64,000 nt of DNA from Saprospiraceae bacterium (GTDB lineage Bacteria; Bacteroidota; Bacteroidia; Chitinophagales; Saprospiraceae): positions 1,956,001 through 2,020,000 of the forward strand of contig JADJLQ010000001.1 in NCBI GenBank assembly GCA_016709995.1. The letters are read 5' to 3'. This document shows positions 25,917 through 34,927 of this stretch, piece by piece; the first letter of the stretch is position 1, and every line of letters begins with the position of its first letter. Both the position numbers and the translations under genes were made by a program. Under the pieces are notes generated by a model. It made no database searches, was not told where the DNA came from, and worked only from the letters and a program-made list of their open reading frames with translations.

Positions 25917-25924
25917 TACATTTG
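25917..25924 (+). promoter_or_regulatory. TAnnTTTG promoter box of lysS
   Basis: TACATTTG, a perfect Bacteroidota -7 element, lies 21 bp before the preferred lysS ATG at 25945. It favours that start over the upstream in-frame codon at 25924, which lies on the box itself. Confidence 0.6.
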
Positions 25925-25944
25925 TGCTTCTCGAAACAACTTAC

Positions 25945-27453
25945 ATGTCTCAAAATCTTAGTGAACAGGAAATCATTAGGCGCGCAACCCTTGCCGACAT
26001 CAGGCAAGCCGGTATAGACCCCTATCCCGCTGCCACCTATCCTGTCAATACCACCTCTGCAGAGATCCTCGCTCTATTTGACACTACTCCAGAACGGTTT
26101 ACGGAGGTAAATATTGCCGGAAGGCTGATGATGACCCGCAGTATGGGAAAGGCCTCTTTTGCAGTGCTCATGGACAGCTATGGCAAGATCCAGCTCTACC
26201 TCAAAAAAGATGAGTTGGGGGAAACCTATGATCCCCTTTTCTCCAAATGGCTCGACCTGGGGGATTTTATTGGGGTATCAGGCTATGTATTCCGCACCAA
26301 AATGGGCGAAATCACGATCCATGTCAGGAGCCTCACCCTGCTATCCAAATCACTGAGAGTATTGCCCGTGGTCAAAACCGATGCAGAAGGTCAGGTGCAT
26401 GATGCCTTTGTAGATCCGGAACTGCGGTACAGGATGCGCTATGTAGACTTGCTGGTCAACCAGGGTGTCAAAGATATTTTCATCAAACGGTCCCAACTGG
26501 TCAGCGCCATGCGTCGTTTTTTTGACTCCCGGGGCTGGTTAGAAGTAGAGACCCCGATTCTGCAAAGTATCCATGGAGGAGCTGCCGCCAGGCCCTTCCT
26601 CACCCATCATAACACGCTGGATATGCCCTTGTACCTGCGCATAGCCAATGAACTCTATCTCAAAAAATTGATCGTAGGAGGTTTTGAAGGTGTCTACGAG
26701 ATCGGCAAAATGTTTCGCAATGAAGGCATGGACCGCACACACAATCCGGAGTTTACCAGTATGGAGATCTATGTCGCATACAAAGATTACAACTGGATGA
26801 TGGAGATGGTGGAGCAACTGATCGAATCCCTGGCCATCGCCCTTCATGGCAAGACCGATATCCAATACGGGGACCAGGTACTTCAATTTAAAGGTCCATA
26901 CCAAAGACTCAGCATGCATGATTCTATCCGGGAATACACCGGTGTGGATGTATCAGAGATGGACGAGGCACAATTGATCGCTCAATGCAAACAGTGGCAT
27001 ATCCAGATAGATGCTTCCATGGGAATCGGCAAACTCATCGATGAGATTTTTAGTGAGAAAGTAGAGCATCACCTTATCCAACCAACTTATATCATCGATC
27101 ATCCATTGGAGATGACGCCATTGGCCAAAAAACACCGGACCAAACCCGGATGTGTAGAAAGATTTGAATTATTCGTCTGTGGCAAAGAAATCGCCAATGC
27201 CTACTCCGAGCTCAATGACCCAATCGATCAGCGTGAGAGATTTGTTCAACAGCTGAGCCTGGCTGATCGGGGAGACGAAGAGGCTATGACCCTGGATGAA
27301 GATTTTTTGAGGTCCCTCGAATTTGGCATGCCCCCTACCTCAGGATTAGGGATCGGGATAGACCGGCTGGTGATGTTGATGACCGACCAGGTGTCCATAC
27401 AAGAAGTATTGTTTTTTCCACAGATGAAACCCGAAAAAAAACAGAACACCTAG
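25945..27453 (+). CDS. lysS: lysyl-tRNA synthetase, class II
   Basis: From the ATG at 25945 the protein is 502 residues (MSQNLSEQEIIRR). An N-terminal OB-fold anticodon-binding domain includes VNIAGRLMMTRSMGKASFAVLMD. The class II catalytic core follows: motif 1 in FFDSRGWLEVETPILQ, motif 2 in EIGKMFRNEGMDRTHNPEFT, and motif 3 in GLGIGIDRLVML. The lysine-recognition segment SMEIYVAYKDY is present. It charges tRNA-Lys and is essential. Length and domain order are normal. The gene is preceded by a TAnnTTTG box and is followed after 52 bp by a secreted protease gene. Confidence 0.97.
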   Translation: MSQNLSEQEIIRRATLADIRQAGIDPYPAATYPVNTTSAEILALFDTTPERFTEVNIAGRLMMTRSMGKASFAVLMDSYGKIQLYLKKDELGETYDPLFSKWLDLGDFIGVSGYVFRTKMGEITIHVRSLTLLSKSLRVLPVVKTDAEGQVHDAFVDPELRYRMRYVDLLVNQGVKDIFIKRSQLVSAMRRFFDSRGWLEVETPILQSIHGGAAARPFLTHHNTLDMPLYLRIANELYLKKLIVGGFEGVYEIGKMFRNEGMDRTHNPEFTSMEIYVAYKDYNWMMEMVEQLIESLAIALHGKTDIQYGDQVLQFKGPYQRLSMHDSIREYTGVDVSEMDEAQLIAQCKQWHIQIDASMGIGKLIDEIFSEKVEHHLIQPTYIIDHPLEMTPLAKKHRTKPGCVERFELFVCGKEIANAYSELNDPIDQRERFVQQLSLADRGDEEAMTLDEDFLRSLEFGMPPTSGLGIGIDRLVMLMTDQVSIQEVLFFPQMKPEKKQNT

Positions 27454-27505
27454 AGTATACCACGAAAATTAAAAAAAATAACCCTTTTAATTAACCATAG
27501 TGATT

Positions 27506-30500
27506 ATGATAAGCGTGCTGAGGAGATTTATTTTAACACTGATTGTTTTTTGTCTCACAGGACTTGGGATCATCCTGGCTTCAAACTCTAAGGATTTTAA
27601 CCCAACCACACCCGTCAAATTATTTACCATAGACCAACCGCAGGAGCTTGCATGGAACGCCCTTCGCTCTAATGCCCGGGTAAGAGTATTCGCTTACGAC
27701 CAACAACAGTATCAGGAACTCAAAACCCTGCGACCAGCTATCATGACCATGGCGATTCCAAACCTGGATGGCACGGAGATGGAAGTGGAATTGATAGAAA
27801 ACCAGGTATTGAGCCCTGACTTTGTGCTCAGTACTCCCAGAGCCCGCAATATTGCCTATACTCCGGGGTTATATTACAAAGGTAAAATCAAAGGTCAGGA
27901 CCAATCGGTAGTTTTTATCAGCCTATTTGATGATGAAGTCATGGGTAGCCTATCCGCTCCGGGAAAAGGGAACCTGGTGATTGGTTCCAGCAAAGCCCTA
28001 AGACGAAATACTTTCCTCTTATTTGATGATAGCCAGATAGAGCCATTGAAGTTCGAATGTAATACCGAAGAATTACCAACCTGGAAAAACGAATTGAATG
28101 AGGTGCAAAAAGGTGGTTTCAGATCTGCCGCAGGATGCATCAATGTATATTTTGAGGCCGGCAGCTCGGTATTTGCCAGTAAAGGAGGAGCTACGGGAGC
28201 AGCTAATTTTATCTCAGGCTTGTTCAATGGCGTTTCTTCATTGTATGCTGCTGAAGGAATCAGTACTGCAATTTCTGAGCTAAAAGTATGGACCACTTCT
28301 GATCCGGAGCCTTATGGTACTGGAGTAGGATATGGCAGTACTCTGGGCTCAAGTTTTAATGGAAATCTTGCACACTATGTGAGGATAGTGCCTGGCAGCA
28401 GTGCCAGTGGTGTAGGCTATCTGGATGTACTTTGCGGTAGTACGCCTTTTGCCTATAGCGAAGTGTTTTCTACCAATGCTTCTTATCCGGCATATTCCTG
28501 GAATGTCAATGTACTTACGCACGAGATGGGTCACAATCTTGGCTCCCCGCATACACATTCCTGCACCTGGCCTGGCGGACCGATCGATAATTGTGCGCCA
28601 CCTGAGGGAAATTGTTCCTCAGGACCTACCCCGCCCAATAATGGAGGTACTATTATGTCCTATTGTCATCAATCCGGCAATCCGGGTATATCTTTCAGCA
28701 ACGGTTTTGGCCCGCTACCCGGAAATCTGATTAGATCCAGTGTGAGCGGTGCAAGTTGTCTTGGTTCATGTGGTAGTGCGCCACCTCCACCTCCTGCTAC
28801 CACGCCTGACCTGACCATATCCGCTGTCACCCTATCTCCTTCTACTATCAGCTCAACTGCTCAGGCGATCAGTCTGGCTTTAACTACAAGCAATCTGGGC
28901 GCCAATGCAGGAAGTTCTATAACGAGAGTTTATTTTTCGTCTGACAATAGTCTGTCCACAGGTGATGAAAACCTGATTGATATCAACATTTCTTCTCTGA
29001 CAGCTTCCAGCAGCCAGTCTGCTATTGTCAATATTTCCGTGCCTTCCGGCACCACACCTGGTACCTATTATTTTATCGTGTGTGCAGATGCTACAGGTTT
29101 AATTACTGAGTCCAGTGAAAGCAATAATTGCAGATCAGCTGCCATGACTTTAACTGCTCCACCGGCGACACCCCAACTATTTCCGGATCTTGAAATAGGC
29201 GGCATTGCGGGCATGCCTTCAGCGGTCACTCCAAATGCTGCATTTAATCTATCTGGCACAGTGACTAACTCAGGACTGGCCAATGCTCCTGCTACTTCAA
29301 TGAGTATTGTTTTCTCTATAGACAATTTTTACTCTGCTAATGACATTTCACTTTATTCAGGAGGTATCTCCGCGTTAAACTCCAAAGCCTCCACCGGATT
29401 TAATACTTCGATCACTATACCAGCCAGCTTACCTTTAAAAAATTATTATATCATTGTTTGTGTTGATCCTGCTAATGCTATCTCAGAGACCAACGAAGGA
29501 AATAATTGCAACACCTACGCAGTAGCTGCCAATGTACCTACGCCTGATCTGAGCATTTCGACCATTGTACTTAATCAGAATCCGGTACCTACCGGCAATC
29601 CATTCACGGTATCATTTTCCAGCTTTAATGGTGGGACTGCTGGAAGCGGAGGCTTCAATGTGGGGCTCTATCTATCCCTCACTAATGCTACCCTTGAAGC
29701 CGGTGATCAATTATTAGGGCAAACGACGATCAATAGCCTTGGAGCTAATCTCAATGCTAATGGTTCCATCGATGTCAGCACCACCATCGCCCCTGGCACG
29801 TACAATCTATTGGTCTGTGCGGATAATGTCAATCAAGTGAGTGAATTAAATGAAAACAATAACTGTGCTTTTGTGACCCTGGTAGTGACCAACCCTCTGC
29901 CTGATTTGACGATAGACAAATTTGATGTTCCGGTTGATTTTATAGCCGAAAAGCCACAATCAATCCATATACGCATCAAAAATGCAGGTACGAAAAAGTC
30001 ATCAACCTCGACCAAAGGGCGCTTGTATCTGTCCTCTGATGGCATCGCAGACTATCGTGCAACATTGGTAAGACAATTCATCATACCTGCTTTGGAAGTG
30101 GGGGCTTCATTGGATACCACCTTCGAGTATACTTTTAACAACAATACGCCTGAAGGCAATATTTATTTTGCACTTTGTATTGACGCGGACAATCAAGTGA
30201 TCGAGGTAGATGAAACCAATAATTGTAAGTCCGCACTCACCAAGATCATCGTACCCTTGCCAGATATTGTATCCTTTTCCGCAGCACGATATCCCAATCC
30301 AGTAGGCCGTAGTACCAGTATTCATTACCCATTATTAATATCCAATATCGGCAGATTGGATGCTCCGGAGGTCCATACTGAATATTATGTATCCTACAAA
30401 CCTTTACTCAAAAGCAGTGGAGGATTTAGATTGTTAGTGGACACCACGCGTGAAATGGCTGTGGGTGATACTATAAGAAAAAATGTTTTACTCAAACTCC

Positions 30501-32338
30501 CCACTGCGCTTACTGCCGGAAGTTGGTATCTCAATGTGTGCGTAGACTATGATTACAAAATAAAAGAAGTCAGTGAGATCAATAATTGCCAATCGATCCG
30601 ATTAATTATCAGAAATCAAATGCCCGATATGGCAATAGATCATTTTGCATTTGAAGATTCAGTTTTGTATACAAGTATTCCAACCCCTTTAAATCTAGGC
30701 ATAAAGAATCTGGGAGAGTTGTCAGCAAATGGCATTACTGCTAAAGTATTTTATCACGAACCGGAAGGTGACACAACGATTATCTCCCAGTTTTTAATTG
30801 ATAGTCTGGCCCCTGATCAACAATTGGATACCACCATTCAGACCATGATCATTACAGCCTCTGGCAACCAAGCCATTGTTGAAGTGGTTCTGGATCAAGC
30901 CAATACTATCAAGGAAGCTTTAGAGAATAATAATTCAGCTGTTTTTTCAGTGACCACCAGGACACCTTTGCCCGACCTGGTGACAGACATCGTATCGATC
31001 TCAGATACTGTATTTCAATCCGGTTCACAATATACCCTTACCCATTCAGTGTCCAATCTTGGCCTGATCACTTGCGATAGTTTTTCTACAAAATATTTTC
31101 TGCAAGACAGATCCTCCAAAAAGCTGATTGCTCTAGGTAGTTTAGTCAATACCGATCTATCGCCATTGAATATCGATACTATTTCGTTCAGCTTCTTCTT
31201 AGACCAGGCTATAAGCAGTGACTCCTACCAACTCATCGTGACCTGTGATCCCGAAAATAAAATCAATGAATCAGATGAATCCAACAATCAAACTGAAGTA
31301 GCTATTAAAGTCCTTCAAAGTTTGCCTGATGCTGCCATTGAAGGATTGGCCATTCAAGACTCCCTGGCCAAAGGCGACACGGTGACCGCAGATATCCGGA
31401 TAATAAATATGGGTAATTGGGTGATGCCATCCGTGCAGGACCCTATAATTTTATCCCTGGATTCTATTTTATCTGTGGATGATCTGGTAGTAGGACATAT
31501 CCAATTGGAACCCCTGAATCCACAAGAAGAAAGACAACAATCTATACAACTCAACATACCCTCTGATATATCCAGTGGCCCACATTATATCATTCTGCAA
31601 GTAGATCAAAGCAATAATATTACTGAATCGGATAAAACCAATAACCTTGCTTATTTTCCCGTCGATATCCTGCTAGATGATGCTGATCTTGATAATGTCG
31701 GCATTCGATTGGATAAAGCCGGTGTAGAGCCTGGCAAAGCACTACATGTTGAATTAGTGGTGTCCAATATCGGCGAATCCAGTATACTGGACTATGAAGT
31801 AATGTTTGAATTGAAGAGAAATCCCAATGACAGCTTTTCAGTGGTCACCTTTCCATTGATTAAGCATTCAGGAATGATACTACCGGGTCAAATTTCAGAA
31901 CTGTCCACTGTCTTAACCATACCTGACTCTTTGCCTTCTCAGACTTATTACCTTATGTCCTGTCTCGATCCTCGAAATAAAATAGCAGAGCTGTCTAAAG
32001 ACAATAATTGTGGTCAGATCTTGGTAAAAGTGGAGACTAAAAATGCATTGACCACTAAGCTTAAACAGGATGCACCCTTGTTTTCCAACATCAGTTTATA
32101 TCCCAATCCTGCAACCCAGTGGCTGACGATCGACGGCAAGGTGGCCTCTACGCCAACCCATCAGAAGGCCATACTCGAGATTAAAGATTATTTAGGTCGC
32201 ACGATTTCCAGACAATCCTTACCTATCTCAGATCAGCTACATTATCGAATGGACATAGATCGATTGAGTCACGGTTGGTATCTGGTAGAAATAACCTCAA
32301 CTCTAGGCACCTGGAAACAAAAGTTCGTCAAACAATAG
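27506..32338 (+). CDS. secreted M12B-like metalloprotease with nine CARDB repeats and T9SS type A sorting domain
   Basis: A 1610-residue protein (start ATG 27506; GTG 27500 possible) with a signal peptide (VLRRFILTLIVFCLTGLG). A propeptide of about 190 residues precedes a reprolysin-like catalytic domain with the zinc motif HEMGHNLGSPH near residue 340 and a Met-turn (TIMSYCHQSG). From residue 435 nine CARDB modules follow, each opening with a (L/F/T/M)PDL/D-type motif and ending near ETNEGNNC or SDESNNQ. The last 85 residues form the type A sorting domain (LYPNPATQWLTI through GWYLVEITS). The repeats probably present the protease at a distance from the cell, or bind glycans or proteins; that is inference. 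T9SS should export it. Confidence 0.93.
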   Translation: MISVLRRFILTLIVFCLTGLGIILASNSKDFNPTTPVKLFTIDQPQELAWNALRSNARVRVFAYDQQQYQELKTLRPAIMTMAIPNLDGTEMEVELIENQVLSPDFVLSTPRARNIAYTPGLYYKGKIKGQDQSVVFISLFDDEVMGSLSAPGKGNLVIGSSKALRRNTFLLFDDSQIEPLKFECNTEELPTWKNELNEVQKGGFRSAAGCINVYFEAGSSVFASKGGATGAANFISGLFNGVSSLYAAEGISTAISELKVWTTSDPEPYGTGVGYGSTLGSSFNGNLAHYVRIVPGSSASGVGYLDVLCGSTPFAYSEVFSTNASYPAYSWNVNVLTHEMGHNLGSPHTHSCTWPGGPIDNCAPPEGNCSSGPTPPNNGGTIMSYCHQSGNPGISFSNGFGPLPGNLIRSSVSGASCLGSCGSAPPPPPATTPDLTISAVTLSPSTISSTAQAISLALTTSNLGANAGSSITRVYFSSDNSLSTGDENLIDINISSLTASSSQSAIVNISVPSGTTPGTYYFIVCADATGLITESSESNNCRSAAMTLTAPPATPQLFPDLEIGGIAGMPSAVTPNAAFNLSGTVTNSGLANAPATSMSIVFSIDNFYSANDISLYSGGISALNSKASTGFNTSITIPASLPLKNYYIIVCVDPANAISETNEGNNCNTYAVAANVPTPDLSISTIVLNQNPVPTGNPFTVSFSSFNGGTAGSGGFNVGLYLSLTNATLEAGDQLLGQTTINSLGANLNANGSIDVSTTIAPGTYNLLVCADNVNQVSELNENNNCAFVTLVVTNPLPDLTIDKFDVPVDFIAEKPQSIHIRIKNAGTKKSSTSTKGRLYLSSDGIADYRATLVRQFIIPALEVGASLDTTFEYTFNNNTPEGNIYFALCIDADNQVIEVDETNNCKSALTKIIVPLPDIVSFSAARYPNPVGRSTSIHYPLLISNIGRLDAPEVHTEYYVSYKPLLKSSGGFRLLVDTTREMAVGDTIRKNVLLKLPTALTAGSWYLNVCVDYDYKIKEVSEINNCQSIRLIIRNQMPDMAIDHFAFEDSVLYTSIPTPLNLGIKNLGELSANGITAKVFYHEPEGDTTIISQFLIDSLAPDQQLDTTIQTMIITASGNQAIVEVVLDQANTIKEALENNNSAVFSVTTRTPLPDLVTDIVSISDTVFQSGSQYTLTHSVSNLGLITCDSFSTKYFLQDRSSKKLIALGSLVNTDLSPLNIDTISFSFFLDQAISSDSYQLIVTCDPENKINESDESNNQTEVAIKVLQSLPDAAIEGLAIQDSLAKGDTVTADIRIINMGNWVMPSVQDPIILSLDSILSVDDLVVGHIQLEPLNPQEERQQSIQLNIPSDISSGPHYIILQVDQSNNITESDKTNNLAYFPVDILLDDADLDNVGIRLDKAGVEPGKALHVELVVSNIGESSILDYEVMFELKRNPNDSFSVVTFPLIKHSGMILPGQISELSTVLTIPDSLPSQTYYLMSCLDPRNKIAELSKDNNCGQILVKVETKNALTTKLKQDAPLFSNISLYPNPATQWLTIDGKVASTPTHQKAILEIKDYLGRTISRQSLPISDQLHYRMDIDRLSHGWYLVEITSTLGTWKQKFVKQ

Positions 32339-33216
32339 CATCCCTCACAAGGAAAGACTCCAGGCTGCGGGGTACAGGTTTTCTATTGGTAGCCTTGGGT
32401 TGTATTTGGGGTAGTTCATTTATACTGATCAAAAGAATATTGCCTTGTTATACTCCAATACAATATGCTTTGTGTCGGATCATTATCACAGGTATTTGTT
32501 TTTCTCCATGGATACTCAGTTCCTTCAAAAAAGCAACCATTTCTCAACGTACATGGGTTTTTATCATTGGGGTATTGGGTTATTTTATGTCCTATCTGCT
32601 CATGGGTGTCAGTCAAACCCGGATCGATAGCAGTCTCGCCGGTATACTGACTTCGCTCACGCCTCTTTTTACTTTTATCGTAGGCCTGATGTTTTTTAGT
32701 CAACCATTTCGATGGAAAAGTTTTATGGGAGTGGGCATGGGTCTGATCGGCTGCCTGGTCCTGATCATAGAAGGCAATGAAGGACTTAGTGTTCAATTTT
32801 ATAGCCTTTTTCTGATTGGTTCAGTGATTATCTCATCCTTTACTATAAATCTTGTACAAAAACATCTTAAAGGTCTCAGAGCTATTGAGATCACTTCCTT
32901 GTCTTTCGGAGGATTAGTGATACCATCTTTGATGGTCCTTCTGGTGGCGACTAACTGGCAAGATACGGTGGCCAATCCCCTCATGACCAGTTGCACTTTG
33001 GCTTTGATCGGCCTGGCTTTGGTCGGTACTGTCCTGGGCTCCCTGCTGTATTATCATATCCTGAGTCGAAGCGGGGCATTATACACAAGTACCGTAACCT
33101 ATATCATCCCTTTGACTGCTATCATCTGGGGAGTCGTCGATGGGGAGCATGTAGGTTGGGAAGAGATTATAGGCTTTGCCTTTATTTTGGGTGGCATAAA
33201 ATTAATCAGGAATTAA
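32275..33216 (+). CDS. EamA/DMT family transporter
   Basis: A 313-residue protein with ten hydrophobic helices and two EamA halves: the first begins GFLLVALGCIWGSSFILIKR, the second LFLIGSVIISSFTINLVQ. Drug/metabolite transporters export amino acids, nucleosides or drugs; the substrate is not evident. The only ATG lies at 32275, inside the preceding protease gene, giving a 64-bp overlap and a hydrophilic N-terminus of about 33 residues. A later non-ATG start cannot be excluded. The stop TAA overlaps the ATG of the SET gene (TAATG), so the two are coupled. Confidence 0.88.
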   Translation: MVSGRNNLNSRHLETKVRQTIASLTRKDSRLRGTGFLLVALGCIWGSSFILIKRILPCYTPIQYALCRIIITGICFSPWILSSFKKATISQRTWVFIIGVLGYFMSYLLMGVSQTRIDSSLAGILTSLTPLFTFIVGLMFFSQPFRWKSFMGVGMGLIGCLVLIIEGNEGLSVQFYSLFLIGSVIISSFTINLVQKHLKGLRAIEITSLSFGGLVIPSLMVLLVATNWQDTVANPLMTSCTLALIGLALVGTVLGSLLYYHILSRSGALYTSTVTYIIPLTAIIWGVVDGEHVGWEEIIGFAFILGGIKLIRN

Positions 33217-33596
33217 TGAAGATCCTGCCACAGGTATACATTGCTCAGACTCCTCAAAAAGGTCGCGGAGTCTTTACAGCGCTGGAGATTCCTGCCGGAA
33301 GTTTGATAGAAATATGCCCGATCATCCTTATCCCGGCCTCTCAAACGCTGCTCATAGATCAAACCGAGATATACAATTACTATTTTGTGTGGGATGAGCA
33401 TCACCTGGCGGTCGCCCTGGGCTTTGGCTCCTTGTACAATCACCAGGATCCACCCAATGCAAGAGTAATCTTTGACTATGAATCAGAAGAGATACAGATA
33501 GAGGCTATCCGTGATATTAATGAAGAGGAGGAGATCACGATTAATTATATCGATGATGATGAGCGTAAAGCATCCCTTTGGTTTGATGTCAAATGA
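33216..33596 (+). CDS. small SET domain protein (putative protein lysine methyltransferase)
   Basis: A 126-residue protein that is essentially a single SET domain. It begins PQVYIAQTPQKGRGVFTALE, the N-terminal SET motif with GRGVF. The cofactor motif is FGSLYNHQDPPNARV (NHxxxPN), and the C-terminal motif is INEEEEITINYIDDDE (EEITxxY). Such small SET proteins occur in bacteria, and a protein target is likely but unknown. The start ATG at 33216 overlaps the stop of the EamA gene in TAATG, which gives strong evidence for this start, because the open frame continues upstream without support. Confidence 0.88.
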   Translation: MKILPQVYIAQTPQKGRGVFTALEIPAGSLIEICPIILIPASQTLLIDQTEIYNYYFVWDEHHLAVALGFGSLYNHQDPPNARVIFDYESEEIQIEAIRDINEEEEITINYIDDDERKASLWFDVK

Positions 33597-33684
33597 ATAT
33601 TTAATTAATATTGCGGAATCAGGATTTCAATGGTATATTCAGTGGTATATGGAGATATTACTCATATCCAAGGTAATCTTTCGT

Positions 33685-34203
33685 TTATCTTTCTTTAAAC
33701 CATTCCGCATACATCACGTAATTATTTGCAGTCCTGGTAATAAAAAATTCAAAGTTTTCTTTTGATAGTTCCTTTACTTTTTTTGCGGGAACCCCTGCAT
33801 AAATATACCCGGATTCCAGGATGGTATTTTCGAGTACGACAGCTCCTGCAGCCACCAGGCAATTTGTAGGCACCACGGCATTATCCATCACAATAGCTCC
33901 CATGCCGATGAGTGCTTTATCATGAATAGTACACCCATGGACAATAGCACTGTGGCCGATAGACACATCATTACCAATCGTCGTCCCTGATTTTTCATAT
34001 GTACAATGAATGACAGCCCCATCCTGAATATTGACCCGATCGCCGATTTTTATAAAATTGACATCGCCGCGTATCACTGCATTGAACCATACGCTGCAAT
34101 CATCCCCCATACTCACCTCTCCGATTACAACAGAATTATCTGCCAGGAATACATTATTACCGAAACTTGGCGTTTGGCCGCGGACTGTTTTGATGATAGA
34201 CAT
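33685..34203 (-). CDS. gamma-carbonic-anhydrase-like hexapeptide protein
   Basis: A 172-residue left-handed beta-helix protein. The hexapeptide repeat is visible as ADNSVVIGEVSMGDDCSVWFNAVIRGDVN. The gamma-carbonic-anhydrase signature residues are present: Arg and Asp in VIRGDVNFIKIG, His in AVIHCT, His in IGHSAIVHGC. The last segment (YAGVPAKKVKELS) is typical of the PaaY/YrdA branch. It may hydrate CO2 or be an acyltransferase-like relative; activity in this branch is often absent. It is cytoplasmic and stands alone, transcribed towards the SET gene. Confidence 0.9.
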   Translation of the reverse strand: MSIIKTVRGQTPSFGNNVFLADNSVVIGEVSMGDDCSVWFNAVIRGDVNFIKIGDRVNIQDGAVIHCTYEKSGTTIGNDVSIGHSAIVHGCTIHDKALIGMGAIVMDNAVVPTNCLVAAGAVVLENTILESGYIYAGVPAKKVKELSKENFEFFITRTANNYVMYAEWFKER

Positions 34204-34500
34204 AATAAAAGATAAAGTTATAAATGTAACGTATTATTGAAAATATTAATACTTGGCACCACGGGTTATTTTGGTAATTCGATTATCAAGCGAAAAAGAC
34301 CCCTGGAGAGATGCAACTCCAGGTCATCCATTCAAAAACACAGTCTTGTCAATTCGTTTATAAAAATTTTGTATGCTACCCGGGAGGAAATGTATCCTGT
34401 ATTTGTGATAATTAATCGATATTGGCTTTCTGGTGGAAGCTAAACAAAATCATCTTAGCTTTGTTAAATCACTTAAACTAATAAATAAACAATAAAATTT
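34204..34500. other. 297-bp intergenic stretch with a possible Rossmann-gene stub and a hairpin
   Basis: A TTG at 34237 opens LKILILGTTGYFGNSIIKR, which looks like the first strand and GxxGxxG loop of a NAD(P)-binding epimerase, but the similarity ends after about 18 codons. Just after it CCTGGAG (34302-34308) and CTCCAGG (34317-34323) form a 7-bp hairpin. Read leftward, it is followed by TCTTTTTC, so it could terminate antisense transcription. The promoter of osmC lies at 34456-34463. No intact gene is present. Confidence 0.4.
34456..34463 (+). promoter_or_regulatory. TAnnTTTG promoter box of osmC
   Basis: TAGCTTTG matches the Bacteroidota -7 consensus and lies 37 bp before the OsmC ATG at 34501. 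No convincing -33 element was seen. Confidence 0.5.
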
Positions 34501-34917
34501 ATGGCTATCAAACGATCAGCAACCGCCCACTGGGCTGGCAATGGCAAAGAAGGCAAAGGTACGGTATCCACAGAAAGTGGTGTCCTTTCAGCTGCCAATT
34601 ACTCTTACAAAACACGATTTGAAGAAGGCATTGGTACCAATCCGGAAGAACTCATAGGCGCCGCCCATGCAGGATGTTTTTCTATGAAACTGGCTTTTGT
34701 ATTGCAGGCTGCCAACATCATCGCAGACTCTATCGAGACGAAGGCGCAAGTGATACTCGATCAGGGTGCTATCACTGAAGTAAAATTATTTACTCGCGTA
34801 AAAGCCGAAGGATTGGATCAGGCTTCTTTTGAAAAATATGCCCTGGAAGCCAAAGAAAATTGTCCGGTGTCTAAACTTTTAAAAGCGGAGATTTCGCTCG
34901 ATGCTGAACTGGTATAA
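34501..34917 (+). CDS. OsmC family peroxiredoxin
   Basis: A 138-residue protein with the OsmC fold. The two redox-active cysteines are in AAHAGCFSMKL (about residue 59) and AKENCPVSKLL (about 124). GTNPEELIGAAHAGC is the family signature. OsmC enzymes reduce organic hydroperoxides in the cytoplasm and are usually induced by osmotic or oxidative stress. The gene has its own promoter box and converges on the cystathionine synthase/lyase gene with a 10-bp gap. Confidence 0.95.
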   Translation: MAIKRSATAHWAGNGKEGKGTVSTESGVLSAANYSYKTRFEEGIGTNPEELIGAAHAGCFSMKLAFVLQAANIIADSIETKAQVILDQGAITEVKLFTRVKAEGLDQASFEKYALEAKENCPVSKLLKAEISLDAELV

Positions 34918-34927
34918 ACAAAGTTAT

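Noticed and set aside
32991..33215. Upstream extension of the SET gene
   Set aside because: It overlaps EamA coding sequence in another frame; the SET fold begins at the TAATG junction.
34302..34323. Hairpin as the terminator of the carbonic-anhydrase-like gene or osmC
   Set aside because: It lies upstream of the start of both genes; only leftward antisense transcription from beyond osmC could use it.
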